Below, one piece after another: positions 43,796 through 57,320 of a DNA stretch of 64,000 nt (positions are counted from its first letter, which is position 1; each line of letters starts with the position of its first letter). This DNA is from Hyalella azteca. Its lineage: Eukaryota; Arthropoda; Malacostraca; Amphipoda; Hyalellidae. Location of the stretch: NCBI RefSeq assembly GCF_000764305.2, contig NW_025947067.1, positions 248,001-312,000 on the forward strand, in the 5' to 3' direction. The position numbers were made by a program, and so were the translations under genes. Below the pieces are notes generated by a model that worked only from the letters and a program-made list of their open reading frames with translations, ran no database searches and was not told the origin of the DNA.

Positions 43796-46700
43796 CGGCC
43801 AATGTGTACGCCCAACACAACGTGTTTCCCCGTAGCAGAAATAACAGGTCCTTGCCCAGTGACCGCCAGGGGGCCACTCAGCGACGCTCCTGGAGTCCTA
43901 TTCAGAATGCATACGGTCGGTGCTGCAATAAAAGAGTTCGGATGCTCTTCATTGTATACAGGAAGGGGATTTATTAAGCTTATTCCACTGATGGTCTATG
44001 GGGGTGAAGCTCTTCCTTTGAAAAGAACCTTATGGATGCAATCTTACATTGATGCTTTGAGTTCACTACACGTGCTTCTAAAGAAGTGGAGATTTACATA
44101 TAGTGAAGAGTAATGAATGAAATGATAAAACAGTCAGAATCTTATTTGTAGTAGTGACGGGCTTGAGTGCAACTTGTTCGAAACTAAAGAATTGATGTCA
44201 TTTGCTTCCTTTAATCGCAAGTTTACTAAAAATATAAAAGCAAAGAATAGTCCACAAAAATTCATATCTTAATAGAAAAGTTTTGGAGTCATAGGCCCAG
44301 CTTGAATTCAGTTGTTAGCTCCTATCCCCTTGAAATTGTAAATAGATAGTTTTTGTGCTCTATCTATTATTTGTAAATTTATGTTTCTAATTTCGTTCTG
44401 TGCCTTCAATATTGCATTAATTTGCGACTTTCTACATGAATTTTAGGTTCTACGAGCTGACGTTGGAACTGGACTCCGAAGCGTTTTTTATAAAGATATG
44501 ATTTTTTGTGGACTATTCATTGCATTTAAATTTTTTGTTCCAAACTTGTATGAAGTTGATTCTTAATACACGGATTTCACTTGAAATATTTCATTTACTT
44601 TTCATACAAGAGAAGTAAGCCACATAAATGAAACATAAAAGCAACATACAACACTTATCTACATAAAACCGAAGTCAATTATTCCAAAATAAAATTACCG
44701 TGACTTTATGTAACACAAGAAGGCGCAGCACTCAGCGTAAGATGTCGTCGCAATCTAAGGTGCTCTCAGCCGCCGCCCGTAAACTCAATCTTCCATAGAC
44801 AATAATGGCCTCTCAGCCTTACACATTGACGCTCTTACGCCACCGCCGGTGATTCAAATTTACGCATCTTAGTTTCGTGGAGTCACGGTAGCAGCGTGGG
44901 GACATTGCGTGATGATTTAACCGTACCGTGCCGAGCATCGTGTGATGGACGTGAGAGCATCGTGTGATGCTGTAACTGTAACTTGCTGAGCTTCAAAGTG
45001 TCGTGAAGTTACGTTAGGAGCGCGGAAGTATACCGATATTGGCATCCTGTAACCGTAACCGGTCGAGCGGTGACATGCCCAAGTGTCGCTAAAATATTCA
45101 TGGCACCTCGACGTGTTCCTTCAGGAGAGACTCGAGATTTCTGGGTTGAAGTTTTTTCTTCGGGATTCTCATCAATTATATAAAACGGTAGGAAGCAGTT
45201 GCGGTTTAAAAGGAGCTCAAGCCTTCTAGCTTAGACAGCACATAGTGACTATCAGAACAATATAATATTTAATTGCATGCATACTTTTCATTTGCACCCT
45301 TAAGCTTGCACTCGACTCAAATTTGGGTGAAGATTTTAAGAGATCCATTGGTATGATTTTTATCCGCTAAATGCTATCCATTAATGCTGCCAGCTTTCTT
45401 TTGCATTCGATGAAGCAGAATAGACCTAACGCGCTGCATGAATTTTTTTCTTATTGTCCCAACAGCTATCACGCAATTACTGAAGTACAAACGCATTTTC
45501 CAGTTTTTTCTTCCTATAAATTTCTAAAAATAAGAAACAGAGAAGAATTATCAATTATCGCTGAACATAGCGACAATATTTTATGAGAGGCTCGATTTTT
45601 TGGCTTCTGAACCACGAATTATTCGTAATTAGAAATCACGGCGAACTTTTGCGTCACTCGAAGAAATTGTCTGACACTTTAGGCGTCAAATTAGATTTAT
45701 AAAACACTTTGTGAGGACACACAGGCGTGGAATTGCTCTTCGACCTTCAGCCTTCCTCAATCATCAGACAAATGGGTTCACGATCCAGCGCTATGACGGG
45801 AAATTAATGCAACTTGTCACTTTTTTCATATTTTTTGGCTTCAAGTAGAGGTGGAAAAATTATGATATTCCGAAGCATTAAAATTCCCATTCTAAAAAAA
45901 TGTATAAGCAGCCACCATATATGTATTTGTTCGCGACAGCTGCTAAAAAAATCTCACGTAGTTAGGCTGACCATCTGAACCTTTTCTTGAAATTTCAAGA
46001 ATTTCAGTAGAGAAATTGTATATAATGACCAGAGTTAGAAGCTCTGTCATCGCGTTGACTGCAATTCCACAACCTAATAGCTCTGTGTTTGTCAGATTGT
46101 TTGCAGAAATTGACTCACAGGATTGAGCCAAAGAGACAGTGTTTGACTGGTAAACAGGCAGTTGAAGTTCGCTTGCGGCTCCTTGCTCACTATAAGGTCG
46201 AATTGAGGGACACAAAAGATGTACCTTTTTCAGATTGATTGAGAAATTTTACGTGAAACGAACATTAGCGCCGAAGTTGAATGGAAAAAAACTTAATTAA
46301 ATATGATCGCGGGCCGGAATTCTCGATTCTCTTTGTTTATTGGCGGAATAGCAATAACACCAGAAGAAAACTTCACGGTGACAAAAAAAAAAAAAGATTT
46401 CGAAAATCCCCCAAATTATTGTTGACTGCAGAAACAAGATCAAGTTTTGCTTATGATCTTTACCCGATCGAGTTTTGTGTGTCAAAAGTCACTTGGACGC
46501 AACTCATACTCTTGCAAGCATGCACCATCGGGTTTCTACTTTATAAGTTTGTACTGTTGCTGACTTTATATATTGAACACGTAATGCGAACAAGGTCCCC
46601 AGTTCATTTAGGAGTAACTCTCCCCCTGTGTGGTGCCCAGGAGACACAATGCACCTCAATGTCCCCTTGGCTGCCCAGAGCGGCCGTGTTTTGCAGGCAA

Positions 46701-46869
46701 GTCTCTGTGGCACAGCTTAAGGTTTTTCCTTCCACCCGAACGGCCTGTCGTGAGTCCGTGGGGCACTGTTGAGCCGGTGCCTTAGCGTCTTAAATCTGCT
46801 GTTACGTGACCAAACGAGCGTGTTTGTGGCTCTTCAGAAGTCCTGAGGTCTGTGACTCTCAGTCAGGGA
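43796..46869. other. Intergenic, no gene supported
   Basis: A GC-richer stretch at 44700-45060 repeats GAGCATCGTGTGATG. A 163-codon frame at 46281-46772 has no recognisable domain. Nothing else could be assigned. Confidence 0.45.
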
Positions 46870-47267
46870 CAATCGTCGAGCAGAGTGGGCTACGACTGGA
46901 AGTTGTGCAGACTGGGTGAGGTCTGTTGGAGAGAGTCGAGCAAACTTGGCGAGGTCTGCGTTAAGAGTCGAGCAGATTGGCGAGGCCTGTGGTAGAGAGT
47001 CGAGCAGACTTGGCGAGGTCTGCGGTTAAGAGTCGAGCAGATTGGCGAGGTCTGTGGTAGAGAGTCGAGCAGACTTGGCGAGGTCTGTGGTTGAGAGTCG
47101 AGCAGACTTGGCGAGGTCTGTGGTTGAGAGTCGAGCAGACTTGGCGAGGTCTGCGGTTAGGAGTCCAGCAGACTGGGCGAGGTCTGTTGTAGAGAGTCAA
47201 GCAAACTGGGAGAGGTCTGTGGTTGAGAGTCGAGCAGATTGGCGAGGTCTGCGGTTGAGAGTCAAGT
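46870..47267. repeat. 33-bp minisatellite, first block
   Basis: Units of 33 bp with GAGTCGAGCAGACTTGGCGA and GGTCTGTGGTT, about twelve, several with 1-2 base deletions. Followed by a 68-bp spacer that recurs after the second block. Confidence 0.92.
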
Positions 47268-47703
47268 ATTCTTCTCAAGAGAATTTTAAGTTTAGTCATT
47301 ACAGTCTTCAATGACTCAATATTATTTAATGAAGGGAGTCGAGCAGACTGGACAAGGTCTGCGGTTGGGAATCGAGCAAACTGGACAAGGTCTGCGGTTG
47401 AGAGTCGAGCAGACTGGGCAAGGTCTGCTGTTGAGAGTCGAGCAGACTGGACAAGGTCTGCTGTTGAGAGTCGAGCAGACTTGGCGAGGTTTGCGGTTAA
47501 GAGTCGAGCAGATTGGCGAGGTCTGTTGTAGAGTCGAGCAGACTTGGCGAGGTGTGCGGGTTAAGAGTCGAGCAGACTGGGTGAGGTCTGCGGTTGAGAG
47601 TCGAGCAGACTTGGCGAGGTCTGCGGTTGAGAGCCGAGTATTCTTCTCAAGAGAATGTGAAGTTGAGTCATTACAGTCTTCAATGACTCAATATTATTTA
47701 ATG
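47268..47703. repeat. 33-bp minisatellite, spacer and second block
   Basis: The spacer at 47268-47335 (ATTCTTCTCAAGAGAAT to TCAATATTATTTAATGA) and that at 47638-47703 are about 90 percent alike. They enclose about nine more 33-bp units, mostly of an ACTGGACAAGGTCTGC variant type. Array plus spacer thus forms a two-copy higher-order repeat. Confidence 0.9.
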
Positions 47704-49315
47704 ATATTCCCGTAACAATGATCAAAAATAGCTGGGTGTATAAAAAAAGTAGTATGAATTAAATTGGTATTTATAGTCGTAGTTTATAGGCACTTTAATT
47801 CGGTCGAAAACTTGGAAAGTTCTCCTATGATTGAGCTACGAACATAAAAAGACAAAAGAAGGTTGCAGTGAAACACTGCTATCTTCTAAAATTTTATATG
47901 AAACAAGTGCGTATATTATAATTTAATTGAAACAGAACAACTAGTAGTGGAAACAGGATCAAAATAAATTTAAAGTTGGACATATACCTCTTTACTTCAC
48001 TCTAACGTTCTGCTTTACCGTAAATGTTGATCTGTGCTGCGGTCCTTGTTAGTGAAACGGTTTCTGTCTTTGGCGGTGTCCAATCATTCAGCCTAGCTTA
48101 GTTGTTAAAGGGCCTATCCAGTACCGAATAAAATGTTTCTATGTCCGTACGGGATTAATTGCTTCTTTTAGTTTGCCTGGCATGTTGTCTCTCAAATATC
48201 TTAAGTCATATTCTGTTTCAATTACTCAATGTCGCTCAATCTCCCTCAACTTCTAACATTGCGCAATCCTATTTATATTATCGTTATATCAAGTCCAGAA
48301 ACAATTGCCTCTACGCTGTATTAAATGGCACGAAAATATTAAATTCTGCTAACTTGGCTTGGTGCTTCTTGCATATGCCATGCATTAAACCTATGAAATA
48401 TGATAATTTTCATTAAATAATATAGACTATGCATTTGTTATACACATTCCTTTAAATTTTTAGAGCATAAGTAACGATCATTTATCAGCCCTCATACAGT
48501 TAATTGTATTATTTCTATTTAGATTGTCAAAATTTGTGTAACACAGGTTGTCATACAGTTTTTATGTCTGAACATGAAGCATTTTATTATTCATTTATTT
48601 AATTGTTTCATGAGCTGACATTTGATTATGAATTTATTTATGATAAACATTTTTTTTATTCCCCACTCTTCCGCACACCAAGAAAGGTCTTGGAATTTCT
48701 AAACTACGCCCAAAGTGATTCCAGCAGCCTAAAAATTTTCATTTTTAAATTTCTCGCCCTCTCCGGAGTTTAGGAAATGTTCCTCGAGAGTGAAAGCTAA
48801 GTTCTTTTTGGTGCAAGGAAAAGTCGGCGCGCAGAGGTCCCGGTATCCATGAAGCTGGAGCTAAGCTCAGACGCTTTTGCAGTGCTCCCAAAGGCCTATT
48901 TTCTGTAGCGTGTTAATTAAACTGCAACTCTAATGTGCACTTCTTCTGTCAGGCTTTGAGTCCATTTTATGGCCGGATTAATTAGCGAGGTCAAAAAAAG
49001 CGAATCGCAAAGAGTTGAGTTTGCTGGCGGGAAATTTTCGAACTATTTTCGAGTTAAGCGGCGACTGGGTGGTGCTTTTGTTGAGTAGAACGATGAGCCG
49101 CGGAAATCTCATTTGTCGTAAAATGATTGTAAAATAAAAAATAAACAAATTGAATCAGGGATATTGAGTTGGGCTTAGCAATTAAGCTGGTTGAAAGGAA
49201 ATTAAACATTCTGTCTGAGTCATGAATTAAAAAGTTCTATTTTGTTATAATATTTTTTGCTGTTTTGTGAATTCACCTGGCTGCAAATTTTAGAAAGTAC
49301 ACAGAAAAGAAGAAA
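47704..49315. other. Intergenic, no gene seen
   Basis: AT-rich with short frames only. Confidence 0.55.
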
Positions 49316-49461
49316 ATATAACTCAGTACTCACTGCAGTGAGTGACAGAGAGCGCATTTTCTCGTCGACGAAAACCTGGTCACGGACGGACAGACAGACA
49401 GACGGACGGTCATGACGAGTACAGTAGCGCCTTTTTTCCATAAATGAGAAAATGCGCTAAA
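49316..49461 (-). mobile_element. GCGC-type element, copy 3
   Basis: Full-length copy with TATAACTCAGTACTCACTGC at one end, a GACGGACAGACAGACAGACG tract in the middle and GAGAAAATGCGCTAA at the other end. Confidence 0.8.
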
Positions 49462-50408
49462 ACGATTAAATAAATGCACTGAGTTAAGTGGTGTTTTCTA
49501 AGATGAATATGAGCCGCAGTTTGTTAACTGTCTGGAATGAACATGTATTTCACAAATTAATTTTTGCAACATCTGCTAGAATAGCAGATAGCGAACGGGA
49601 ATTAAGTCTCTTGGCCAGTCTGCATATGCGTCTGTGACCAGCGTCGGAGGCACATTGGCTTTACCTGTCCTAGTTACCACGTTAGAATTGCCTGTTCAGT
49701 GTTCATAGTGAATTATATACTAGACCTACGTTCATTTTTTCCTGTGTATTTAATTGATTATCTGATATTTATTTGCTATACCCTTCCTAGTGTTTCTATT
49801 ATGTTTTCATTTTTATATGTTTTGTGTCTGATTTATTCAATAATTTCAACTTGTTGCTTCTTCTTATTAAACCAATAAATTGCTTCTTTTTATTAAACCA
49901 ATAAATCTCATCTTTAGCTTAGAGCTCAACATGTCAGGAGGTGGAAACTAATGTAGAACCGTCCAAAGCGTACCGTCTTCTGACAAACCCGTTACAAAGA
50001 CCTTGCAGGCTCGCATTTTGCCCGTTGATGTCATGCAAGCCAGTCCTGCTACAATCTCCCGTCCTGTCGGGATTCAACTTGCCACGGGAATTTCGCCTAA
50101 TTTCTTGGTTTAATCCTTCCTTAGCTCATCGGTTACTGCTACAAACTTGTAGCGGTAACGAAAAAACTGATGAGATGGAAGAGGTAGAAATTATTGGGAG
50201 ACATAGGGCGCTTCATTTCGTCGAGCATCTTTATAACCTTCACAAAACAGGTTTGGTAATCTCATGCGCATGTTGAGACACTGGCTTGGTAAAGCCCCTA
50301 CAAGCTGGCTTGAATGTTTCTCTTGCTCTCAACTTGCCTTTTATAAGAAGCTTTTTAAAAATCAATATCTCTCAGAACTTCATGGATCTGAGGTCGCACA
50401 ATTATGCC

Positions 50409-50478
50409 TTTTTAGCGCATTTTCTCATTTATGGAAAAAATGCACTACTGTGCTCGCCATGTCCGTCTGTCCGTCATG
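50409..50478 (+). mobile_element. GCGC-type element, copy 4 (3' truncated)
   Basis: Keeps CTTTTTAGCGCATTTTCTCA and the GTCCGTCTGTCCGTC tract. It then diverges before the second half, so the palindrome end is missing. Confidence 0.7.
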
Positions 50479-51471
50479 GATTATACTTTTTGTTCATATG
50501 AGCACCAAGACCTGGGCACTCGTTAGACATGTTTTTTTTAGGTACCATAAATTTTGTTCAATGCACTCGCTGACTTCATTATCTTTTCAGGATCATTTAT
50601 ATTAAGAACAAGCATCTTATTCATTCACCACCTGAGGATTAATCGTAACGTAATGTTCACCACGAATTAAATTGCTTATGAACCAATAAACCTTCTGTTT
50701 GTAACGCCGGAATACAGCTCGACCATCCTGGAGGCCGAGGAACAACATTATTTATGCAGCCTGTTTGCTAACACATGGGAAGATCACACAACCTTGATGT
50801 CCCCACACAGACTGCACTGGGAATTGTTGAACTTGATGGATTCAGGTATAGACGCTCGATTCCCTTCAGAGCACAAAGTGTGTGTATGTGATGTAACATT
50901 TTTTCCCGTTGTGCATGCAGATGCAGAGCCTGAGACCCTACTCGGAAGTTTATGACAATATGGCATACTGAAATAACGTGATAAATCAAGGGATCACCCA
51001 TGTCATAGAATAAATCAAGGCAGTTATTCGAAAAATGATAATTCCTGACCATTTTTTTGCCGAGTTCCTTCATTTGGATATAAGAACCAGAAGTTCTGAT
51101 TGTAGTTGTGACAGATGCAAACAACAATAACCGATTAAATACATAAAAACGACAAACACAGAATGAAAATTGACAAAAAAGAACACATTATAAAATGCAA
51201 ACAACTAACACACATAAAACGAATAAGAATCACGTGCAAAATCATTCAGGCCTTCTTGAATGATGCAATATTGCTCATTGCAACTCGTTCCTAAATCTAT
51301 AGACTTGGAGATATTGGAGATATATCTTTTGGAGATGTTGACTCGGCCGAAAGCACCCTTGACAGCGTTCGTCATCTGAAGAGTAAAAAGGTTTTTATGT
51401 ACTAGAAGTGTGGTTGCAGGATATTTTTCTAAATGATATAGGCCACATAGGTGATGTCAAGTTTGCAGATT

Positions 51472-51502
51472 TGATCTTTTCGAATAATATTCGAAAAGAT
51501 CA
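51472..51502. repeat. 31-base palindrome
   Basis: Arms TGATCTTTTCGAATA and TATTCGAAAAGATCA surround a single A. It could be a hairpin or a dimeric binding site; no context identifies it. Confidence 0.85.
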
Positions 51503-54049
51503 GATATTCAACTGTTTTATTATTTGACCTAAAACTGCCATCTTCCGTGTGGCCTCGCGGCCTGTTAACTTGCAGATAATCCATTTAACAGTGTTAATAC
51601 TGAATTTCATAAAGAGGAATTATTGGCATTATTGAGGCATTCTGTTATATAGAACTTTAAACGCATTTAAGCTTTCACGTAATTTATATGTGCATAGTGC
51701 ACACTGGAAAATATTTCAAAAACTAAAGCTGATGAGTGAAATCACACATTAAGTCAGAACCTAAAATTTCAAAATTGATCGAAAGCGGTCATTTTATGTG
51801 AAACAATTTTTGTGTTAATGCAGGAGAACTAACAACATGTTACCTCGACGCTTAATCTTCGCTGCCAGCAAAATTCCTTTTTGTAAAAGGGTGCAAAGAA
51901 TGTAATGCACGAATTATTCAAATGAAACAGTAAGTCAGGAATAATCCAATAAATATAACTAGCTATAAGTGAGAACTCTTAGATCAAAGATGGACACAAT
52001 ATGATTCACCTGGGCCAAACCGTTGGCGTTGTCGACAAGAAATCACACATTTGTAAGGAGGCCGTCCAACGAGGCTATGATGCAAGGGTCACATACGTGA
52101 ACCTTGCGGAGGAGCGCAGTACTGACAGTGGAGCAAAATTCCCAGCGGACAATTGCGCTGGAAATTTTTATATCCAACAGTCGCCGCTCAGTGGAAATAT
52201 TCAGTCGCGTTGGTCAACAATTTATATTCCTTCAACTTGCATGAACGATCGTTTACGCGGAAAGCAGAGCCGGTGGCAGGACCACAATCGAGGCTGGTCT
52301 TCGATCTGGGTCTGCCGTACTTGGTAGGCTCATCCGGCCAAGTTCGACGACCAGAGTAAAGATAATTCTGATTTTGGTGAGAAAATAACTGGCGGATTGC
52401 ACCGTCGGAGGTGGATCCAAAGGTTTGTCTAAACAGACCACCACACGCCAGCCGCGTACAGCCACGACCGTTGAGAGCGGCGGCTCAATCAAGAGTAAGC
52501 CGTCCAAAGCTCACGTTCAACTTCGATTTCGAGTTGGAATAAAAGAAGAAAAGCGACAGTCAGAAAGTCGGGATGCTCAGTGTCACTCAGTGCAATTCGA
52601 GAAATGTATTCATCTCTTTGTTTCACTTTTAAACGCAAACCGAATTTTTCTATCCGGAAAATATTTCTCCAGATTTTAGAAGTCGAGAATTTCGTTTACT
52701 GAATTACATGACAATTGTAATTGCCATTACTAGGAAACCTTATATTCAATCAGCGTCAACCTAAATAACTCGGTCTTATCGATCGCCATTTATTCTCTTT
52801 CAATGTCTATAGGTACACTCGGGAACGAATATAGCTCTCATTATTTATGGCGACTCGATGGGAAACGAGAGACGGGGATATTTTTGCATGGGACTGTTTA
52901 TCTTGCGGCCACAACAAAGCCATTATTCTCTGTCATGCATCGCTGTTGGTCGTCGATAATTTCTAGCAACCGCAAATCGTAAGCCGATATCGCACCCTGG
53001 CGACCTTCGCATAGTCGACTCTGCGTTTGTAATCACCTTAATGGTCCAATCCATGGTCGCTACTGCATGCCTAGGAATTGAGTAAGGTATGGGAGTGAAA
53101 ATATTTGCTTAAACGGAGATCTGGAATGAAGTATATGACTCTGAAGAACTGCGAAGAAAATTGTGCAATACATCGAGTGAATGTAGAAAGCAGAAAAATT
53201 GTACGTGATAGATTTCGAGCGCTGGGTGGTCAGAGAAATTAGTAAGAAAATGCACTTGGTTGAAATGATTGGTTGAAATATTGCGAAGAATTTGTTGAAA
53301 TTTTGCGATATCTGCTACTATGTAATAGATGTATTATCATGGATACCAGCAGATATTGCAAGCGAATAGCTGACAACTCAATACTTCAATAGGAATAGAA
53401 ATTAATAATGCACCGCGGTATAAGCATCCAATGGAAGCAGGATGCATAAAGTGAACGAATGAATTTATCCAAAGACTTTGATGCAGAGCTTCTATCAGCC
53501 TGAAAATAATCATGCTTTCAACATTAAATCTGAGCGTTTAATGTTCCTTGAAAGGGGAACATGAGTCTTCGTTCAATTACACATCTGAAGACCATCAGGA
53601 AAACGCTTTTCCGAAAAAATAAATTCTCAGTATTTCCCCATAAATTGAATCCTGAGAATCAGGACTAAAATTTGCAGGAAATCAAATTTTCCTCCAGTTA
53701 TGTGAAGGCAATTTTCTTCCCTTAATCAATTTCTCTCAAGTTTAAAGTCTGAACTCGTGATATAAGTGCTCTAACAACACAGCTTACAAACCATTGCTCC
53801 TTCTGCCTGGCTTTCATATCGAAGAATAAAGCGGGATTCAATTATTTGGCAACACTCCTCGAATGTTAGTATCCGTGTTCTCCTCGGTCGTAAATTGGAA
53901 TAGAAGGCACCCGCGGCAAATTAGCGCATCTGGAGTGAACTGTGAAGTGCATGGAAGAGGCAGACTGGACCTTTAGTGGCTCGGATGCTGTTAATAAAGT
54001 CTACATATTGCAAACGGCCCGAGTGGAAATACATTGAATCTCTTGGGCT

Positions 54050-54135
54050 AACTAATATTGTTCTTGTTACTGGAATTACTAATATTTTTCTTGTTACTGG
54101 AATTACTAATATTGTTCTTGTAACTGGAATTAATC
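54050..54135. repeat. 27-bp tandem repeat
   Basis: Three copies of TTCTTGTTACTGGAATTACT AATATTG with single-base changes. Confidence 0.9.
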
Positions 54136-56178
54136 TCGGAATAATGATCGCAAACACAATCAAACTTGATAAATAAAGAGATTGTTTTGAATTAAACGAG
54201 CCAAAGCCCAGCAGCAAGGATTATTATGCAAGGTTTAATCGGCTTCTCTTAAGCTCCTGGTACAAATGGTCATTTCCTAGCTTTTCTACTCGCAATCGTG
54301 TTTCTTTCGAAAAATTAATATCTAAATTATGGAAATGTCTTCTATTTTAACGTTGTAGTCCAAGACGTAGTATAGAATGCAAAGAATATTTTGAATCATA
54401 TATTTTAATCATACCAATCTCTAGCCATACAAATCATACCAACAAAAAGCAAACACAATACGAAAAGCCAGCTTTAAAAAGGCATACACCAAATGCACAA
54501 CAAAATATTAACAACAAGCAGAAAGTATCCCTACCACTCAACCACAGACAATGCAACATGCAGTGCGATGCTAAAACTCCAATCATTACACAGCCAACGC
54601 AGCTCATAATCACCATACACCCGCTGTCTCCTCGACGTATCAACGCTAAAAATGAGCGACTGCAAACAACGAAGGAAGTCTGCCACAGAACTGGACAACA
54701 AAATAAGCAGATTATGTTGCATCTTTTCATCACATGGAATATCATCTGGTCTTGAGAAGCCTTGTTGCCGGCAGAGCTGCACTGGGCGTGAGTTTGATGA
54801 CAGTTTGACTGGTCCAATTCCAGAGAACTTCCAGCCATTGCAACAAAAATTGAGAATACCCGCCAAGTTTCGTTGGACAAAAATTCTATTTTTGCTTCTA
54901 CCGGCCGCACTTGTTTGTCAGGGAGTGAATATTTTCATTTAGAAGCGAAAGGAAAAGCGAGACGTTGGTCCAGGAACGAGTCAAAAGTTTGCGTTTAGAG
55001 TGGGGAATGCGGAAGTCGAGAAAATGTAAGGAAATTTAGTCGCAGCATTCCACGGAAGATACGGACGCAAATCTTTTTATAATTGCACATGGTTTACAGC
55101 TCTATAGAGGAAATTTCAACATTATCGGCCACGTTGCACGTTTTTATACTAATGGAAGCCTACATCAAACAAACCGGGAACCCATCGAGTTTATTCTATT
55201 AACTTGAAAATTTCTTGAACATCCTGTATGACAAATGCATAAATCGGACTCCCCTATTCCGATTGAGAACATACGGCAATGATTTTTCAATCCAAAACAC
55301 ATATGGTGACCAAAATCTGATGGAGATCTGCTTCAAGAAGGTAACTATTGAGCACTTGAGCACTCGTCAATATCAATCCTGATACTGCGATGCCATTGCG
55401 TGAGATTCCAATTTACGCCGTCACGCGTCGCGCCGCCATCCCATCTCAGAAAATTTGAACTGCTCAAGCCAGCGCCCAGCCAATAACGTTAGACGCCGAC
55501 GAGCGTGGTATGTCATCCCACACTTATTGCTTCCTGATGAGCATCCCTGCGGGGTGTGTGGGAGAAGCGGCTTCGGAACTTCGAAAGCAAAAATAAGCCT
55601 TAGGATCAAAACATTGTGGAAAACACGTAACGTTTTATGCGAATAAAAAAATGTAGATGCTAAGATAAAATGTGTTTGTGTTTCGATGCTGTTTTATCAA
55701 TTAGCTGGAAAAATTTAATTGTTGCTATGGTGTAAGTAAATTAATTATTGCTGCATTTTCTGCATTATTGTTTATTATTCGAAAAAGAAAAGAAACTGAT
55801 ATTGTGAACGAGAGTCGTTCAATTTTGCTCGCAATATAAAACAAGAACGAATTTGTTCCTGCTTTTGGAAATTATTTCGGTATATACTCATCAAACATGA
55901 ATACCCAATAATTTTCCAATATTTCTCTAACAATGATATGTACGATTCAAATTTCTGAAAAGTTCAATGATTTTTCTTATGTGAAATCAGAATAAAGAAA
56001 AGGTTCAACTGTAAATGGAACATATAATTTATAACCTTAGTAATTAGATTTCTTATTTATGAATTCCACCATAATACTCGAGTTCAACTTGAAATATCGA
56101 TGATAATTTCGGTGTGACAGTCGTGCTTGGCTGTAGATCATCCCGAACATTGTTACATAAAAAGCTGGGGAATAATTC

Positions 56179-56210
56179 CATGGTTGAATTAATACATTAA
56201 TTCAACCATG
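56179..56210. repeat. Perfect 15-bp inverted repeat with 2-base centre
   Basis: CATGGTTGAATTAAT and ATTAATTCAACCATG separated by AC. Isolated, function unknown. Confidence 0.85.
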
Positions 56211-57113
56211 AATAACTCAGACCTCAGAATTTGGGGTTAGACGCTATAACTTCTGGATAATTCAGAGTTCGTCCTCGCTGCCGAGACACGGTAAGACAAC
56301 ACCGTGACCGTGAATTAGGATTGCAATCACGCCGTGGTGGCTGACGTACGAGCGGCGATTTCTCTACGACATCTCTGGTCTCCTGGACCAAATTGGGGCG
56401 TTAATATAAAGTCTCGTTGGGTCTTAAGCATTGAATTAGAAATATTGTGGTGCGGCTGACGCGTGTAATCCATCGTGGCGGCGCCTCGCTGAAATATTTC
56501 AGAGGCCTGGCAGATTTATCAAATAGGAAACGGACAATTCTATAAATAAAAATGTATTGAATTAATAAAAAAGTCAATGGAATGATTGATTTTGGATTTT
56601 CAGTGGAAATAAAATAATTGTATCATTAAATGAAAATTTTTTTATCATTAGATTCATTTCCGAGTCCTAAACTGCTATTTGCTTCACTGACGGAAAAAAT
56701 ACATTTGGAATGAAACTTTTTTCGCCCCAGAAGTTCAGTAGAACTTTAACAAGTTACCTATTAAATATTCATCAGTTGATATGTTTTCCTATGCATATTA
56801 AAAATAAAATTTAAATTAAATTTCTCTAGAACCGAAACTAATCATTCCCCGAATGCAGGGCCCATACCTTCAAAATTCGCTAAGTGAATGTAAGTACTTA
56901 CGCCCTATTTTCTTGTCTATGATTGGTGGATTTTGCCTGAAAGACCGTCAATGATTGGCTGATGAACTTACGATCTCTTAACTTTTTTTGAAAGTATAGG
57001 CCCAGGTTTCTAACCCGAGTGCATATGAAATTAATGCATTTCGCTGTCCGACACCGAAATTCTACTTACATAAAGACAAGGCACAGCATTGCTTGCCGCT
57101 GTGCAAGTCTAAA

Positions 57114-57260
57114 AAATATAACTCAGTACTCACTGCAGTGAGTGACAGGGAGCGCATTTTCTAGTCGACGAAAACTTGAAGTCACGGACGGACAGACAGA
57201 CGGACGGACATGACGAGCACAATAGCGGCTTTTTTCCATAAATGAGAAAATGCGCTAAAA
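57114..57260 (-). mobile_element. GCGC-type element, copy 5
   Basis: Full-length copy, very close to the copy at 49316-49461. It is followed by a short direct duplication of about 45 bp at 57261-57320 (AACACAGCATTGCTTGCCGC), which also occurs just before the element at 57085. Confidence 0.8.
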
Positions 57261-57320
57261 ACACTTTGCCAACACAGCATTGCTTGCCGCTGTGCAAGTC
57301 TAAACACTTTGGCAACACAG

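Larger units (their letters stand above)
50479..57113. other. Intergenic, mostly unassigned
   Basis: Frames near 52001-52507 and 54434-54942 overlap on both strands without recognisable motifs. A 27-bp repeat is at 54050-54135, and perfect hairpins are at 51472-51502 and 56179-56210. A GC-richer stretch at 56260-56510 (GTGGCTGACGTACGAGCGGC) has no assignable feature. Confidence 0.45.

Noticed and set aside
43114..43877. Open frames of 190 and 228 codons (MFPGT-type and RGQCF-type repeats) on the minus strand
   Set aside because: They exist only because a 15-bp unit without stops repeats about 42 times. Both strands are equally open.
46281..46772. 163-codon plus frame
   Set aside because: Begins with poly-Lys from an A run. 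No recognisable domain and no conserved pattern.
27023..47715. Idea that unit lengths of 15, 21, 27, 33, 36 and 45 bp show selection for coding repeats
   Set aside because: Other arrays in the window have units of 20, 25, 31, 32, 46, 52 and 58 bp, so multiples of three are not a consistent rule.
54434..54942. Frames on both strands up to 158 codons
   Set aside because: Cysteine-rich, hydrophobic low-quality translation on minus, a competing frame on plus, and no splice or motif support.
55455..55646. CGVCGRSGFGTS phrase suggesting a zinc finger
   Set aside because: Only one Cys pair, with no matching His/Cys pair at finger spacing. Too short to support.
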